Of a DNA stretch of 64,000 nucleotides, positions 32,549-41,019 are shown piece by piece (within the stretch, counting starts at the first letter, position 1; every line of letters starts with the position of its first letter). Source of the stretch: an uncultured Collinsella sp. (GTDB taxonomy: Bacteria > Actinomycetota > Coriobacteriia > Coriobacteriales > Coriobacteriaceae). The stretch covers positions 62,001 through 126,000 of the forward strand of contig UQMD01000001.1 of assembly GCA_900542155.1 (NCBI GenBank), given 5' to 3'. The position numbers were made by a program, and so were the translations under genes. Below the pieces are notes generated by a model. It ran no database searches and was not told the DNA's origin. It was given only the letters and a program-made list of their open reading frames with translations.

Positions 32549-34771
32549 TCATCCCCTTTCGATCTTTGGAACACTCAGGCGCACCATCAACGGAGATACG
32601 GCGCCCAAGACCACCAGCAGAGCGACCGATGCGCCGACGACCTCTCCAAAAGGCATCGCGTTCGTCCCTCGCCCAAGGAACCCAATCGTCCCCACCTGGG
32701 AAGCGGGATCAAACGAGGCGAATGGAGCCAGCAGCGCGACGCCCATGCCCGCGCTTTCAACATGAGCGCTCAACGAACCCAACACCAAGAGAACCGCGCA
32801 AACCACTCCGGTGACAACGGGGTTGCGGCTAATCGCTGCTGTCAACGCAGCGACGACGGAAATCACGCCGTATGCCATGACCAGCAACGGAATGCTGCAC
32901 AACACCGCCTCCCCCACCATGGACGTTGTCGAAGCTCCCGCCCGAATGAGAGCGACGGGATACTCCGATCCACCCGCACCGTTCTTAATCAAGGACACAA
33001 CCGCAGCGGGAACCATCGACACCAAAAGCAGCGCCAAGCCAAGCAGGAGAGACAGCGCAACAGCCGTCAGAAAACGCACATGCGCTGTTGCGGGGACTTG
33101 GAAAACCAGAAGGGAACGGCACCGCAGGTAGGTGCACGCAAGCGATGTGACAACCACGGGCAACAGCCAAAACAAGGAAGGAAGCGCTGCCTGGAGATAG
33201 GAAAGGAGGATTAATGGGGGCATCTTCGTACTTAACTCGTAAACCTTGGGGTCCGGCAAGCTCGCGATCGACTCGAGCAGAAGGGCGCGCGCCTCCGCAC
33301 GAGAAGGAGTCTCCGGCTCGATTCCGATCGATTGCAGGAGGGTCGCATCTGCCGCGCCCAGCTCGCCTCGAGCGCGCTCGTACGTCGCAAGGCTTCGAAA
33401 CCCCTCCGCAGGCGTGGGCGCGTACACGAAACCCGAAAGAGCATCTCGCATGCCTTCCAGGGCCGCTTTGCCCTCGACGTCCATATTCGCAACGTCCTGC
33501 TCTAGATACCGATCTATTGAACGGAGCTCCCCATCCCTATACCGAACAGCGGAAACGTCACCAGCGTCAGGAAACACCTCGACCAGAGCCGGGGCCAGCA
33601 TCGCCGTCGACATTGCAATCGCGCATACGGCGAGGGCAGGAGAATGCAGGAGCAGCTTCCCCATCGTTCTTACGTATGCAACGGCGGAGGTACAAGCGCT
33701 CGAACGGGCTGTCGTTCTCGATGCGGTGAAGGAACCTCTCTCAAGACAAATCGGGGACATCGGGCGCGCGCAGCCGCTCTTTCCAGCAACGCAAAGCAGG
33801 CTAATTGCCAGCACCTCGATCCCGATTGCGCATACGAGGGTAATCGCGCCACGCTCGAAGCAAAGTCCAGGCAGATTCACTATCTGCGTTGTCGGGTACG
33901 GGCTATAGGCGCCGACGGTCAACTCAGTGTTCGCATACGTAAGGGGATTCAACAGGGCGAACTCACGTAAAGCGATGGATCTTCCGTAATACCCGGGAAC
34001 CATCGTCGCCCCCATCAGGGCACATACGAACACGATTCCAAGCGTAGGGTTATTGGCAATCTTCACGGCAAGGTGAACGACGAGCGAGATGAACGCCGCC
34101 ACCAAGAATTGCAAGATGGCCGTCTGTGCGAACACCAGCCAAGCCGGTTTGATAACCGGAGTCGCATATTGAACGTAGCCTATCGGATAGAACAGCGAGC
34201 CCGGGCCATTCTTCACAAGTGCGGCGATTATCCCTGGAAGATTGACGGCGAAGACGGCAAGCATCGCAAAAACACTCGCCCATACGCTCGATGCAACAAG
34301 CCTGCCCAGCTCACCCATCGGTGCCTGGATGATGAGTTTTTCACGTTTGTTAAGACGCGCGGCAAGGAACGAGACGGCAACGGCCGTTGCGGCCCATAGC
34401 AAGTACTCCTTCGATCCGTCATAAAAGGAGTACGCTCCATCCGATACCTGCAGAAACGGAAGCAGAGGAGAGAGCGGCGCCAAGACAAGACGCCCCGCGG
34501 CAAGAGGGTACAGAAGCGCGGGCATGCTTGATGAAGAGGTATAGACGCCCTCCTCCCCCGCATTCACAAGCGCATCCGCATAGGATGCTGACAATTCCTG
34601 CTCAACACGGGTTATTCCCGACTCGAGGTATTCAACCCGTCCGTCGATGCCAGCCGCGCTCCTGAAGACGGGCAGAGCACAAAGAACCATCAACGCAACA
34701 ACGGCAACACAGAGCGACCTGGAGGAGAGGAGCGACCTAAAGATTGCCTTCGAGATTTTGAGCATATTCAT
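32549..34771 (-). CDS. Large ABC permease made of two similar halves
   Basis: A 740-residue membrane protein from the ATG at 34771 (MNMLKISKAIFRSLLSS). Each half has one N-terminal membrane span, an external region and about five further spans. The halves share local sequence, for example ALVKNGPGSLFYPIGY in the first and SLIKNGAGGSEYPVAL in the second, so this looks like a duplicated and fused ABC-2-type permease. The longest frame starts at 34837 right after the bacteriocin stop, but that start lies within a hairpin. Large permeases coupled to an ATPase are typical partners of lactococcin 972-like peptides. Confidence 0.8.
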   Translation of the reverse strand: MNMLKISKAIFRSLLSSRSLCVAVVALMVLCALPVFRSAAGIDGRVEYLESGITRVEQELSASYADALVNAGEEGVYTSSSSMPALLYPLAAGRLVLAPLSPLLPFLQVSDGAYSFYDGSKEYLLWAATAVAVSFLAARLNKREKLIIQAPMGELGRLVASSVWASVFAMLAVFAVNLPGIIAALVKNGPGSLFYPIGYVQYATPVIKPAWLVFAQTAILQFLVAAFISLVVHLAVKIANNPTLGIVFVCALMGATMVPGYYGRSIALREFALLNPLTYANTELTVGAYSPYPTTQIVNLPGLCFERGAITLVCAIGIEVLAISLLCVAGKSGCARPMSPICLERGSFTASRTTARSSACTSAVAYVRTMGKLLLHSPALAVCAIAMSTAMLAPALVEVFPDAGDVSAVRYRDGELRSIDRYLEQDVANMDVEGKAALEGMRDALSGFVYAPTPAEGFRSLATYERARGELGAADATLLQSIGIEPETPSRAEARALLLESIASLPDPKVYELSTKMPPLILLSYLQAALPSLFWLLPVVVTSLACTYLRCRSLLVFQVPATAHVRFLTAVALSLLLGLALLLVSMVPAAVVSLIKNGAGGSEYPVALIRAGASTTSMVGEAVLCSIPLLVMAYGVISVVAALTAAISRNPVVTGVVCAVLLVLGSLSAHVESAGMGVALLAPFASFDPASQVGTIGFLGRGTNAMPFGEVVGASVALLVVLGAVSPLMVRLSVPKIERG

Positions 34772-34801
34772 CGCCAACCTTAACCTCATCCAGTCGGAAC
34801 A

Positions 34802-34830
34802 GAGGGGCCGAACAAAATGCTCGGCCCCTC
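34802..34830 (-). terminator. Hairpin between bacteriocin and transporter genes
   Basis: Perfect ten-base arms GAGGGGCCGA (34802-34811) and its complement (34821-34830), nine-base loop, no strong T run. It lies eight bases after the structural gene and may stabilise its message or lower read-through into the transporter. Confidence 0.55.
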
Positions 34831-34837
34831 CTCGCAT

Positions 34838-35203
34838 CTAGTAGGTGCTATAGACAAATTGCCATTTATCAGTTGTGCCAAGAACACCACAGGAACACAT
34901 TGCAGCGAGGCGGGATTCCCTATGATGCGCGGATCGGCGATAGCCATTTCGGTAGGAGATCGTCTTGTAAGAGATGTTGAACATCGAGATGCTGTGCCCG
35001 CTCACGCCGCGAGGACAGCTGTAGCTCCAGTAGGTATCGACGACGTCGTCCGTATACCCGAGGGGCTCAACGAGGGCACACTGGCTGCTCTCCTGGGAAG
35101 GAGGCATCGGGGTATCCGCAAAAGCGGGGGCTCCCGGCAGCAACAGACAAAGAGCGAGGCCGAGGAAAACCAAGAGCTTACACGACTTAACAGTACTGAA
35201 CAT
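34838..35203 (-). CDS. Probable lactococcin-972-like bacteriocin precursor
   Basis: A 121-residue exported peptide. A Sec signal peptide (LLVFLGLALCLLLPGAPAFA) ends at residue 29, leaving about 92 residues. The mature C-terminal part has the aromatic, Ser/Tyr/His-rich make-up of lactococcin 972 relatives (DTYWSYSCPRGVSG, SYRNGYRRSAHH, DKWQFVYSTY), plus four cysteines. It is followed by a large permease and an ABC ATPase, the standard partners of that family. Start at the ATG at 35203 after GGAGAGG. The family call rests on overall pattern and context, so it is moderate. Confidence 0.6.
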   Translation of the reverse strand: MFSTVKSCKLLVFLGLALCLLLPGAPAFADTPMPPSQESSQCALVEPLGYTDDVVDTYWSYSCPRGVSGHSISMFNISYKTISYRNGYRRSAHHRESRLAAMCSCGVLGTTDKWQFVYSTY

Positions 35204-35323
35204 AATCCTCTCCAATCTAGAGGGGTTTCGGTTGCAGCATGCTATGATTACTTGCCGGCAAAATCAATTTAACATAAACTGTTAAAAAGTAACCTGAGGT
35301 TTTTAAATTCTTCGGAGGTTATT

Positions 35324-35836
35324 ATGAGTTACGACAATCGCACTCCCCGGCTTCATTCCTTCCGCATCGCATGTGCGATAGCCTCTGCGGCCCTTTGCGT
35401 CACCGCCATCGCACAAGTGGCGTTCTCCTTAAAGCCAGCAATCGAAGTGCTCGACAACCCTGTAATTGCAGACTCCCCCGCGTATCCAGCCCTTGCGATC
35501 TCGACATTGGCCCCTGCCGTCATCGGTATCGCCACGACCATCCTCAGCGCCGTTCTCGTGTGGACGATCAAGAGCGGAGACCCCTTCAAGAAAGGGTCTG
35601 CGACATGCTTGAAGGTGCTCGGCATTCTCTTCGTTGTTCAAGCTGCCACCAGCTTCTACGCCGGCTCACTCGAAACCTCCGTTTCGATGTTTGGCGGCGA
35701 GGGGGCCGTCGGCGCCCAAGAGATCGCTTCATCATTCGACTGGACCTCTCTGGTTCTCGGCATCGTCTTGCTCATGCTTTCCCAGCTCTTCTTGTACGCC
35801 CGAGAGCTGTACCTCGACTCCGACGAGATTGCGTAA
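35324..35836 (+). CDS. DUF2975-like membrane protein
   Basis: A 170-residue protein with four hydrophobic segments (IACAIASAALCVTAIAQVAF, LAPAVIGIATTILSAVLVW, CLKVLGILFVVQAATSFY, LVLGIVLLMLSQLFLYA). The block IKSGDPFKKGSATCLK between segments two and three is the DUF2975 hallmark. Such proteins are usually encoded just before a small XRE regulator, as here. ATG at 35324 after CGGAGG. It is divergent from the bacteriocin operon, with 120 bases between. A role as regulator partner or immunity protein is a guess. Confidence 0.8.
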   Translation: MSYDNRTPRLHSFRIACAIASAALCVTAIAQVAFSLKPAIEVLDNPVIADSPAYPALAISTLAPAVIGIATTILSAVLVWTIKSGDPFKKGSATCLKVLGILFVVQAATSFYAGSLETSVSMFGGEGAVGAQEIASSFDWTSLVLGIVLLMLSQLFLYARELYLDSDEIA

Positions 35837-35845
35837 GGAAACGCC

Positions 35846-36097
35846 ATGCCCGTAATTGTTCGCCTCGACAAGATCATGGCCGAGCGAAAGATTTCCTCGA
35901 ACGAACTTGCCGAAAGGATTGGAACCACGCCCGTGAACCTGTCCCGTATAAAAAAAGGGCATATTCGCGGCATTCGCTTCAACACACTCGAGCAGCTATG
36001 CCTCGCCCTTCGTTGCCAACCCGGAGACCTTCTCGAAGTCATGAGCGAAGAGGATGCCCGAAAGGAGTTCGGACTCGATTGGTCCGCCGAGGATTAG
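35846..36097 (+). CDS. Small XRE-family helix-turn-helix regulator (YozG-like)
   Basis: An 83-residue DNA-binding protein. The helix-turn-helix spans about residues 17-40 (SSNELAERIGTTPVNLSRIK), followed by FNTLEQLCLALRCQPGDLLE, typical of the YozG/DUF739 group. It lies nine bases after the DUF2975-like gene. The pair may regulate the divergent bacteriocin operon. The TAG stop is followed in the same frame by the integrase fragment, which suggests a recombination join at this point. Confidence 0.88.
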   Translation: MPVIVRLDKIMAERKISSNELAERIGTTPVNLSRIKKGHIRGIRFNTLEQLCLALRCQPGDLLEVMSEEDARKEFGLDWSAED

Positions 36098-36931
36098 GGG
36101 GCGGTCGTACTCGCCCTGCACACGGGGATGCGAATCGGCGAGGTCTGCGGCCTTCGGTGGTGCGATGTGGATTTCGAGACGGGCCTGATCTCGATCAGGC
36201 ACTCGGTGGCGTACGCGAAGGGGATGGGTTCGTTCATCAAGGACACCAAGACCCATGACGCCAGGGGCATCCCCATCGACCCGGTCGGCCTGCTCCCCTT
36301 CCTGAAGGAGATCCACGAGATCGACCGCGGGAAGCTGCGCTCGCGCAACCTTACCGGGGCGGTCGAGATCGGGAACTGCTACATCCTGTCGGAGCCGGGC
36401 GCGGCCTTCGCGACGGCGAGCTATATCCGCAGGGCGTTCAAGACGTTCTCGGAGACCAACGGCCTCATGGGCACCAACGACGAGCTGATCACGTTCCACG
36501 GCCTGCGCCACACGTTCGCCACGCAGTGGATCCGCCAGGGCGGCGATATCAAGGCGCTCCAATCGATCCTCGGGCACAAGGACGCCATGGCGACGCTCAA
36601 CGTCTACGCCGACATCGAGCCAATCTCCAAAATCCATAACATGCTGCGTGTCTCGCCGTGCCTCTGGCGCGGGTACCTCGGGCCGAGGGTCGATCCGGGA
36701 CCCATGTTCCAGCAGAGAATCCAGGAGTCCATCGAGACGCTCCAGGCGTTCGGCTACGGCGTCACCGAGCCGGACGACCGAAATATCGTCATACGCGACG
36801 TGAAGACGATCAGTCGGCTCTACCCCACCGAGTACGCCGCGGTGCTGGGCCCATCCCAACTGAGGTCACGGTGGTCCGATAGGGGCGCCGCCCGCGGCAT
36901 GCGCCGCGGAGCGGTATCCCCCACCGAATAG
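36098..36931 (+). pseudogene. Tyrosine recombinase (integrase) lacking its N-terminal half
   Basis: The C-terminal catalytic domain of a phage-type integrase. It reads AVVLALHTGMRIGEVCGLRW (first catalytic Arg), ITFHGLRHTFATQWI (His-x-x-Arg), QSILGHKDAMATLNVYADI (His and the nucleophile Tyr). The family needs about 170 further N-terminal residues (SAM-like and arm-binding domains) that are absent. The frame is open from directly behind the TAG of the XRE gene, in the same frame, and its first ATG is at 36128 inside the catalytic domain. It is therefore a decapitated relic. About 90 residues follow the tyrosine, more than usual. Confidence 0.8.
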
Positions 36932-36939
36932 TGGGGGAT
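36916..36939. repeat. Hairpin at the end of the integrase relic
   Basis: Perfect nine-base arms ATCCCCCAC (36916-36924) and GTGGGGGAT (36931-36939) with a six-base loop; the plus strand continues GCCCCCCGTTTT. It may terminate transcription from the island. The rest of 36940-37221 shows no gene; a TACAAT at 37153-37158 is a possible -10 box for the next gene. Confidence 0.45.
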
Positions 36940-37221
36940 GCCCCCCGTTTTCAGTTTGGAATCAGCGGTCGGAGGCGTTCGGCTGACTGCGGGAACGGCC
37001 TATCCGCTCGATGTGTTCGGCTGAGTTCGGAAATCAACCCAACACGAGCTGGACGCGCGCCAGACGGCTCTTCCCCATGCGGCCTGCCCCCTCACGCTCA
37101 TGTTGCAGACGTGTAACGCCGCTGTAAGCGCACCCCTTTTGGCGCCAGACAGGTACAATGATGAACACTGTACCGTAGCGGAGCGCCCCGCGCGCGCCGC
37201 AACCACGCGAAAGGGTTTCCC

Positions 37222-37509
37222 ATGGCCGAGATCTCGTCCTCCCGCATCGTCATCACCGTCCTTGGCAAGAACCGCCCCGGCATCGTCGCCGGCGTCACCC
37301 GCGTTCTGGGCGAGGCCAACGTCGACATCCGCGACATTACGCAGTCCATTATCGAGGACATCTTCACCATGACCATGCTGGCCGACACCGCCGAGTCCAA
37401 GCTCGACTTTGCCGAGCTGCAGAAGGCCCTGGCCGAGGCCGGCGAGCTTTCGGGCGTCAATGTGTCTATCCAGCGCGAGGACGTCTTTAACTTTATGTAC
37501 CGCCTGTAG
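37222..37509 (+). CDS. ACT-domain protein (UPF0237 type)
   Basis: A 95-residue single ACT domain (SSRIVITVLGKNRPGIVAGV at the N-terminus, ANVDIRDITQSIIEDIFTM in the middle). ACT domains bind amino acids as allosteric sensors. In many Firmicutes and Coriobacteria this gene comes before a PFL-type UPF0210 gene; here a citrate synthase gene follows after 77 bases instead. The role is unknown; control of amino-acid metabolism is likely. Confidence 0.88.
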   Translation: MAEISSSRIVITVLGKNRPGIVAGVTRVLGEANVDIRDITQSIIEDIFTMTMLADTAESKLDFAELQKALAEAGELSGVNVSIQREDVFNFMYRL

Positions 37510-37586
37510 CGAACAAGCCGCTGGGGATAGCCTGACGCGCGCATGCCCATGCAAGTCACCCCGATGCGGCCCGGAGAGGAGCGCGC

Positions 37587-39005
37587 ATGGCCTACGACGC
37601 CAAGAAAATCTATTACCGCTTCGATGACCACTTGAGCCGCCTGGTTCTGGATTACGAAGCAAGCCGCCAGATTTCGCCTGAGAGCGAAAACCTCTACCAC
37701 GGCCTGCCGACCGACCCTTATGACGAGGGCCTGTTTGTCGAGCACAATGTCAAGCGCGGCCTGCGCAATGCCGACGGCTCGGGCGTGGTCGCGGGCCTCA
37801 CTCGTATCTCGGATGTGCACGGCTACAACAAGGTCGACGGAAAGGTCGTGCCCGATCAGGGCAAGCTCACGCTTCGCGGCTACAGCATCGAGGATCTGGT
37901 CAACAATGCCCAGGCCGAGAATCGCTATGGCTACGAAGAAGTCGCCTATCTGCTTATCACGGGCTCGCTGCCCAACAAAGAGGAGCTCGACGGTTTTTGC
38001 GAGCGCTTGGGCGCCTTTAGGCATCTGAGCGACGAATACGTCAAAGAGTTCCCCATGACCACGGTGTCGTCGAGCATCATGAACGTGCTCCAGCGCGCCG
38101 TGCTGCTGCTCTACGCCTTCGATGCCGAGCCCGACGTGATTACGCCCGAGCATGAGATCGACGTGGCTATTTCCATGCTTGCACGTCTCCCGCGCATCGC
38201 CGCCTTCGCACACATGGCCTCGATTGCCAAGCTTCGCGGCTCCGAGGTTCACGTGCCGCACCCCACGCCCGGCCTCTCCACCGCCGAGACCATCCTACAG
38301 GTGCTCCGCGGCGGTATGGCGTTCACCCGCGATGAGGCCATGCTGCTCGACGTGATGCTCATGCTGCATGCAGAGCACGGCGGCGGCAACAACTCCACGT
38401 TTGCCTGCCGCGTGCTGTCCTCCTCGGCCACCGACCCGTATTCCGCCTACGCCGCGGCCATCGGCTCGCTCAAGGGCCCGCGCCACGGCGGCGCCAACGC
38501 CAAGGTCGTGTCCATGCACGAGGACATCCGTGCGCATGTCTCCAATTGGGAGGACGAGGACGAGGTCGCGGCCTACCTGGGCAAGATCCTCGACAAGCAG
38601 GCCTTCGACGGCACCGGCCTCATCTACGGCATGGGCCACGCCGTCTATACGCTCAGCGACCCGCGCGCCGAGGTCTGCCGCCGTTACGCGCGCTCGCTTG
38701 CCGCCAAGAAGGACTTGGGCGAGGAGTTCGCGCTCATCGAGCGCATTGAGCGCCTGGCACCGCAGGTGATGCGCGACCACGGCATGACCAAGCCCATCTG
38801 CGCCAACATCGACCTGTACACAGGCTTTATCTACAAGATGCTCGGCGTGCCCGAGACGCTTTTTACGCCGCTATTCGCCGTCGCCCGCATGGCCGGCTGG
38901 TCGGCACACCGCATGGAAGAGCTCTTCTGCGCGCACCGTATTATTCGCCCGGCCTATCGTCCGGTGATCGAGCCGCTGGAGTACAAGCCGCTCGCCGATC
39001 GCTAG
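37587..39005 (+). CDS. gltA: Citrate synthase
   Basis: A 472-residue citrate/methylcitrate synthase family enzyme that condenses acetyl-CoA with oxaloacetate. The catalytic residues are visible: His in LHAEHGGGNNSTF, His in GPRHGGAN and GMGHAVYTLSDPRA, Asp in CANIDLYTGFIYKMLG. The length and the N-terminal extension (MAYDAKKIYYRFDDHLSRLV) fit the group found in Clostridia and Coriobacteria. It probably supplies 2-oxoglutarate for glutamate synthesis by an incomplete TCA cycle. GGAGAGGAG lies before the ATG. A terminator follows. Confidence 0.95.
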   Translation: MAYDAKKIYYRFDDHLSRLVLDYEASRQISPESENLYHGLPTDPYDEGLFVEHNVKRGLRNADGSGVVAGLTRISDVHGYNKVDGKVVPDQGKLTLRGYSIEDLVNNAQAENRYGYEEVAYLLITGSLPNKEELDGFCERLGAFRHLSDEYVKEFPMTTVSSSIMNVLQRAVLLLYAFDAEPDVITPEHEIDVAISMLARLPRIAAFAHMASIAKLRGSEVHVPHPTPGLSTAETILQVLRGGMAFTRDEAMLLDVMLMLHAEHGGGNNSTFACRVLSSSATDPYSAYAAAIGSLKGPRHGGANAKVVSMHEDIRAHVSNWEDEDEVAAYLGKILDKQAFDGTGLIYGMGHAVYTLSDPRAEVCRRYARSLAAKKDLGEEFALIERIERLAPQVMRDHGMTKPICANIDLYTGFIYKMLGVPETLFTPLFAVARMAGWSAHRMEELFCAHRIIRPAYRPVIEPLEYKPLADR

Positions 39006-39027
39006 GACGCGGACCGTTATAGAACCC

Positions 39028-39067
39028 GAGCGTGGCCAGGGCATCATCGCCCTCGGCCACGCTTTTT
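39028..39067 (+). terminator. Terminator after citrate synthase
   Basis: A long GC-rich stem GAGCGTGGCCAGGGC with GCCCTCGGCCACGC (six-base loop) followed by TTTTT on the plus strand. Confidence 0.9.
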
Positions 39068-39092
39068 ATGCCAGTAGAAAGGGCTGCATCAA

Positions 39093-39935
39093 ATGATTGT
39101 GTTTTCCGATATGGATGGGACGCTGCTGACGAGCGATAAGCAAATGAGCGATGCCACCTGGGCGATGCTCGACGAGCTCGCACGTCGTGGCATCGAGTTT
39201 GTTCCCTGCACGGGACGTCCACTGTCGGGCATCTTTGAGCCCATTCTCGCCCATCCCGCCGTGCACTACGCGGTCTGTGCCAACGGCGCCAGCGTCTGGC
39301 AGCTCGACGAGGATACGCCCACCGACGCCTCGCGCGCCACGTGCATCTTGAGCCGTCCGCTCGACCGTGGCATTGCCCGCCGCATCCATCGCATTGCCGC
39401 CGGCCACGATGTGACCTTCGATATCTTCGCGGATGGGCAGTGCTTCCTCCCCCGCTCGCTATACGGGCGTCTGGATGAGTTCTGTGGCGGCGACCCCCAC
39501 ATCGCGGCTTCGCTCAAGCGCACACGAACGCCGATCGACATGAATATCGACAGCAAAATCGACGAGGTCGAGACACTCGAACGCATCGCTATGTACTGGC
39601 ACGACCCCACCGATCGCGACGCCATCGCGGCGGCGCTCGACACGCTCGGAGGCATTGAGGTCACGCGTTCGTACGCCATGAATATCGAGGTTATGGGCGA
39701 AGGCGCCACCAAGGGAACGGCCCTCACGTGGCTGTGTGAGCATCTGGGCGAGCGTCTCGCCGACGCCTGGGCGTTCGGCGACAACATCAACGACATCCCC
39801 ATGCTGCAGGCAGCGGGCCATGGCATGGCCATGATCAACGCCGAGCCCGAAGATCGCGAGGCCGCCGACGCCATCACCGAATACGACAACGACCACGACG
39901 GCGTCGCCCGCACCATCATGGCCGCCCTCGCCTAG
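39093..39935 (+). CDS. HAD-superfamily Cof-type phosphatase
   Basis: A 280-residue class IIB HAD hydrolase. Motif I is FSDMDGTLLT with the nucleophile Asp6 and Asp8, motif II is in VPCTGRP, and motif IV reads AWAFGDNINDIPML. Members dephosphorylate sugar phosphates or flavin precursors; the substrate cannot be told. GAAAGGG precedes the ATG. A second Cof-type gene faces it from the other strand after a 118-base repeat-bearing gap. Confidence 0.9.
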   Translation: MIVFSDMDGTLLTSDKQMSDATWAMLDELARRGIEFVPCTGRPLSGIFEPILAHPAVHYAVCANGASVWQLDEDTPTDASRATCILSRPLDRGIARRIHRIAAGHDVTFDIFADGQCFLPRSLYGRLDEFCGGDPHIAASLKRTRTPIDMNIDSKIDEVETLERIAMYWHDPTDRDAIAAALDTLGGIEVTRSYAMNIEVMGEGATKGTALTWLCEHLGERLADAWAFGDNINDIPMLQAAGHGMAMINAEPEDREAADAITEYDNDHDGVARTIMAALA

Positions 39936-39947
39936 TCATTGGTCAGT

Positions 39948-39990
39948 CATTGGGGACGTTCTTAAACGACTAGTCACTGGGGACACTCTT
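39948..39990. repeat. Dispersed GGGGAC repeat, copy 1
   Basis: A unit reading CATTGGGGACGTTCTTAAAC, then GACTAGTCACTGGGGACACTC. An inverted copy with about three quarters identity lies at 42981-43024. More GGGGAC/GTCCCC blocks follow up to 40045 and can pair with it (TGGGGACA with TGTCCCCCA). It sits between the convergent phosphatase genes. Confidence 0.65.
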
Positions 39991-40053
39991 CGCAAAAAGC
40001 TGCAAGGACTGTCCCCCACTGTCGGCAGAAAAGGAACGTCCCCATCTGCCGGA

Positions 40054-40848
40054 TTAAGCGAGGCTCTCCAGCACACGACGGAGTTCTTGCTGGACAGCGT
40101 GATCGCGGTTGCAACCCACGACGCGATCGGCCACCGCCTTGAGCGCGGGGCGCGCGTTTTCCATCGCACAACCCGTGCCGACAAAGCGAATGATCTCGTA
40201 GTCGTTCATCGAGTCGCCAAACGCCATGACCTCGTCGCGTCCAATGCCGTAATGCTCCGCGAGCTGCGCGATGCCCGAGGCCTTCGACACACCGGGCTGC
40301 ATGGCATCGATCCAGGCATTACCCGAGGGAGCAAAAGTAAAGAGCTGACCAAGTTCGCGCTGTAGCACGTACGCACTGTCCATAACCGCACTGTCGTCGC
40401 AAAAGATACTCGCTTTGATGATATTTACGCTGGGATCGGGCAGCTCCCAAATACGCTCGGCATTGGGAAGGTCCTTATCGACCTCACGCACGAACTTGCA
40501 CTCGTCATCGAGCAGGAAGGACTTGGTTCGGTCAAAGAGCGCAAGATGCAGATTGGGAAACGTCCTGACGGCTTGAGCGAGCCTTCGAATCGCCAGGTGG
40601 GAATACACCTCACGGTCTACCATCTTACCGTCGGCGTAGACTTGGGCGCCGTTAGCGGCGACAAAGTCCATCTTGTCGCGAACGGGCGCAAAGAACTCGC
40701 ACAGGCGATCGTAGCGACGACCTGACGATGCGGCGAAATGCACGCCATGCTCGTGTAGCGCCAGAATCAGTTCGTAGGTCTCGGGAGGCACCTGGCCGTT
40801 TTCGTCAAGCAGCGTGCCGTCCATATCGGATGCAATCAGTTTAAACAT
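40054..40848 (-). CDS. HAD-superfamily Cof-type phosphatase
   Basis: A 264-residue class IIB HAD hydrolase with motif I ASDMDGTLLDENG (Asp8, Asp10), a Ser-containing motif II (FAASSGRRYDRL) and motif IV FGDSMNDYEIIRF. It differs clearly from the neighbour at 39093, so it is not a recent copy. The ATG at 40848 uses AGGGAGC as ribosome binding site, and this lies in the arm of a long hairpin (40854-40915). Substrate unknown. Confidence 0.9.
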   Translation of the reverse strand: MFKLIASDMDGTLLDENGQVPPETYELILALHEHGVHFAASSGRRYDRLCEFFAPVRDKMDFVAANGAQVYADGKMVDREVYSHLAIRRLAQAVRTFPNLHLALFDRTKSFLLDDECKFVREVDKDLPNAERIWELPDPSVNIIKASIFCDDSAVMDSAYVLQRELGQLFTFAPSGNAWIDAMQPGVSKASGIAQLAEHYGIGRDEVMAFGDSMNDYEIIRFVGTGCAMENARPALKAVADRVVGCNRDHAVQQELRRVLESLA

Positions 40849-40853
40849 AGAAA

Positions 40854-40915
40854 AGCTCCCTTCGGGCTTGTTGGAATCGAACGTGTATCCGATTCCAACG
40901 TACCCAAAGGGAGCT
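40854..40915 (-). promoter_or_regulatory. Long two-part hairpin that covers a ribosome binding site
   Basis: Outer arms AGCTCCCTT (40854-40862) and its complement (40907-40915) and inner arms TTGGAATCG (40871-40879) with its complement (40890-40898) form a near-continuous stem. On the minus strand it ends AAGGGAGCTTTTCT just before the ATG at 40848. The AAGGGAGC may be masked, or the hairpin may end transcription from ade. Confidence 0.55.
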
Positions 40916-41019
40916 CAAATAAGACTCCGCGGGCGTAAACGTTACAAGGACCTGGCAAATAGCTCACACATGCCAGAGGTCTCACGGTCGCGGCGTCAGG
41001 CGACACGCCACCCCGATGA

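Noticed and set aside
39093..40848. The two Cof-type phosphatases as a recent duplication
   Set aside because: Their sequences differ strongly outside the motifs and they face opposite directions.
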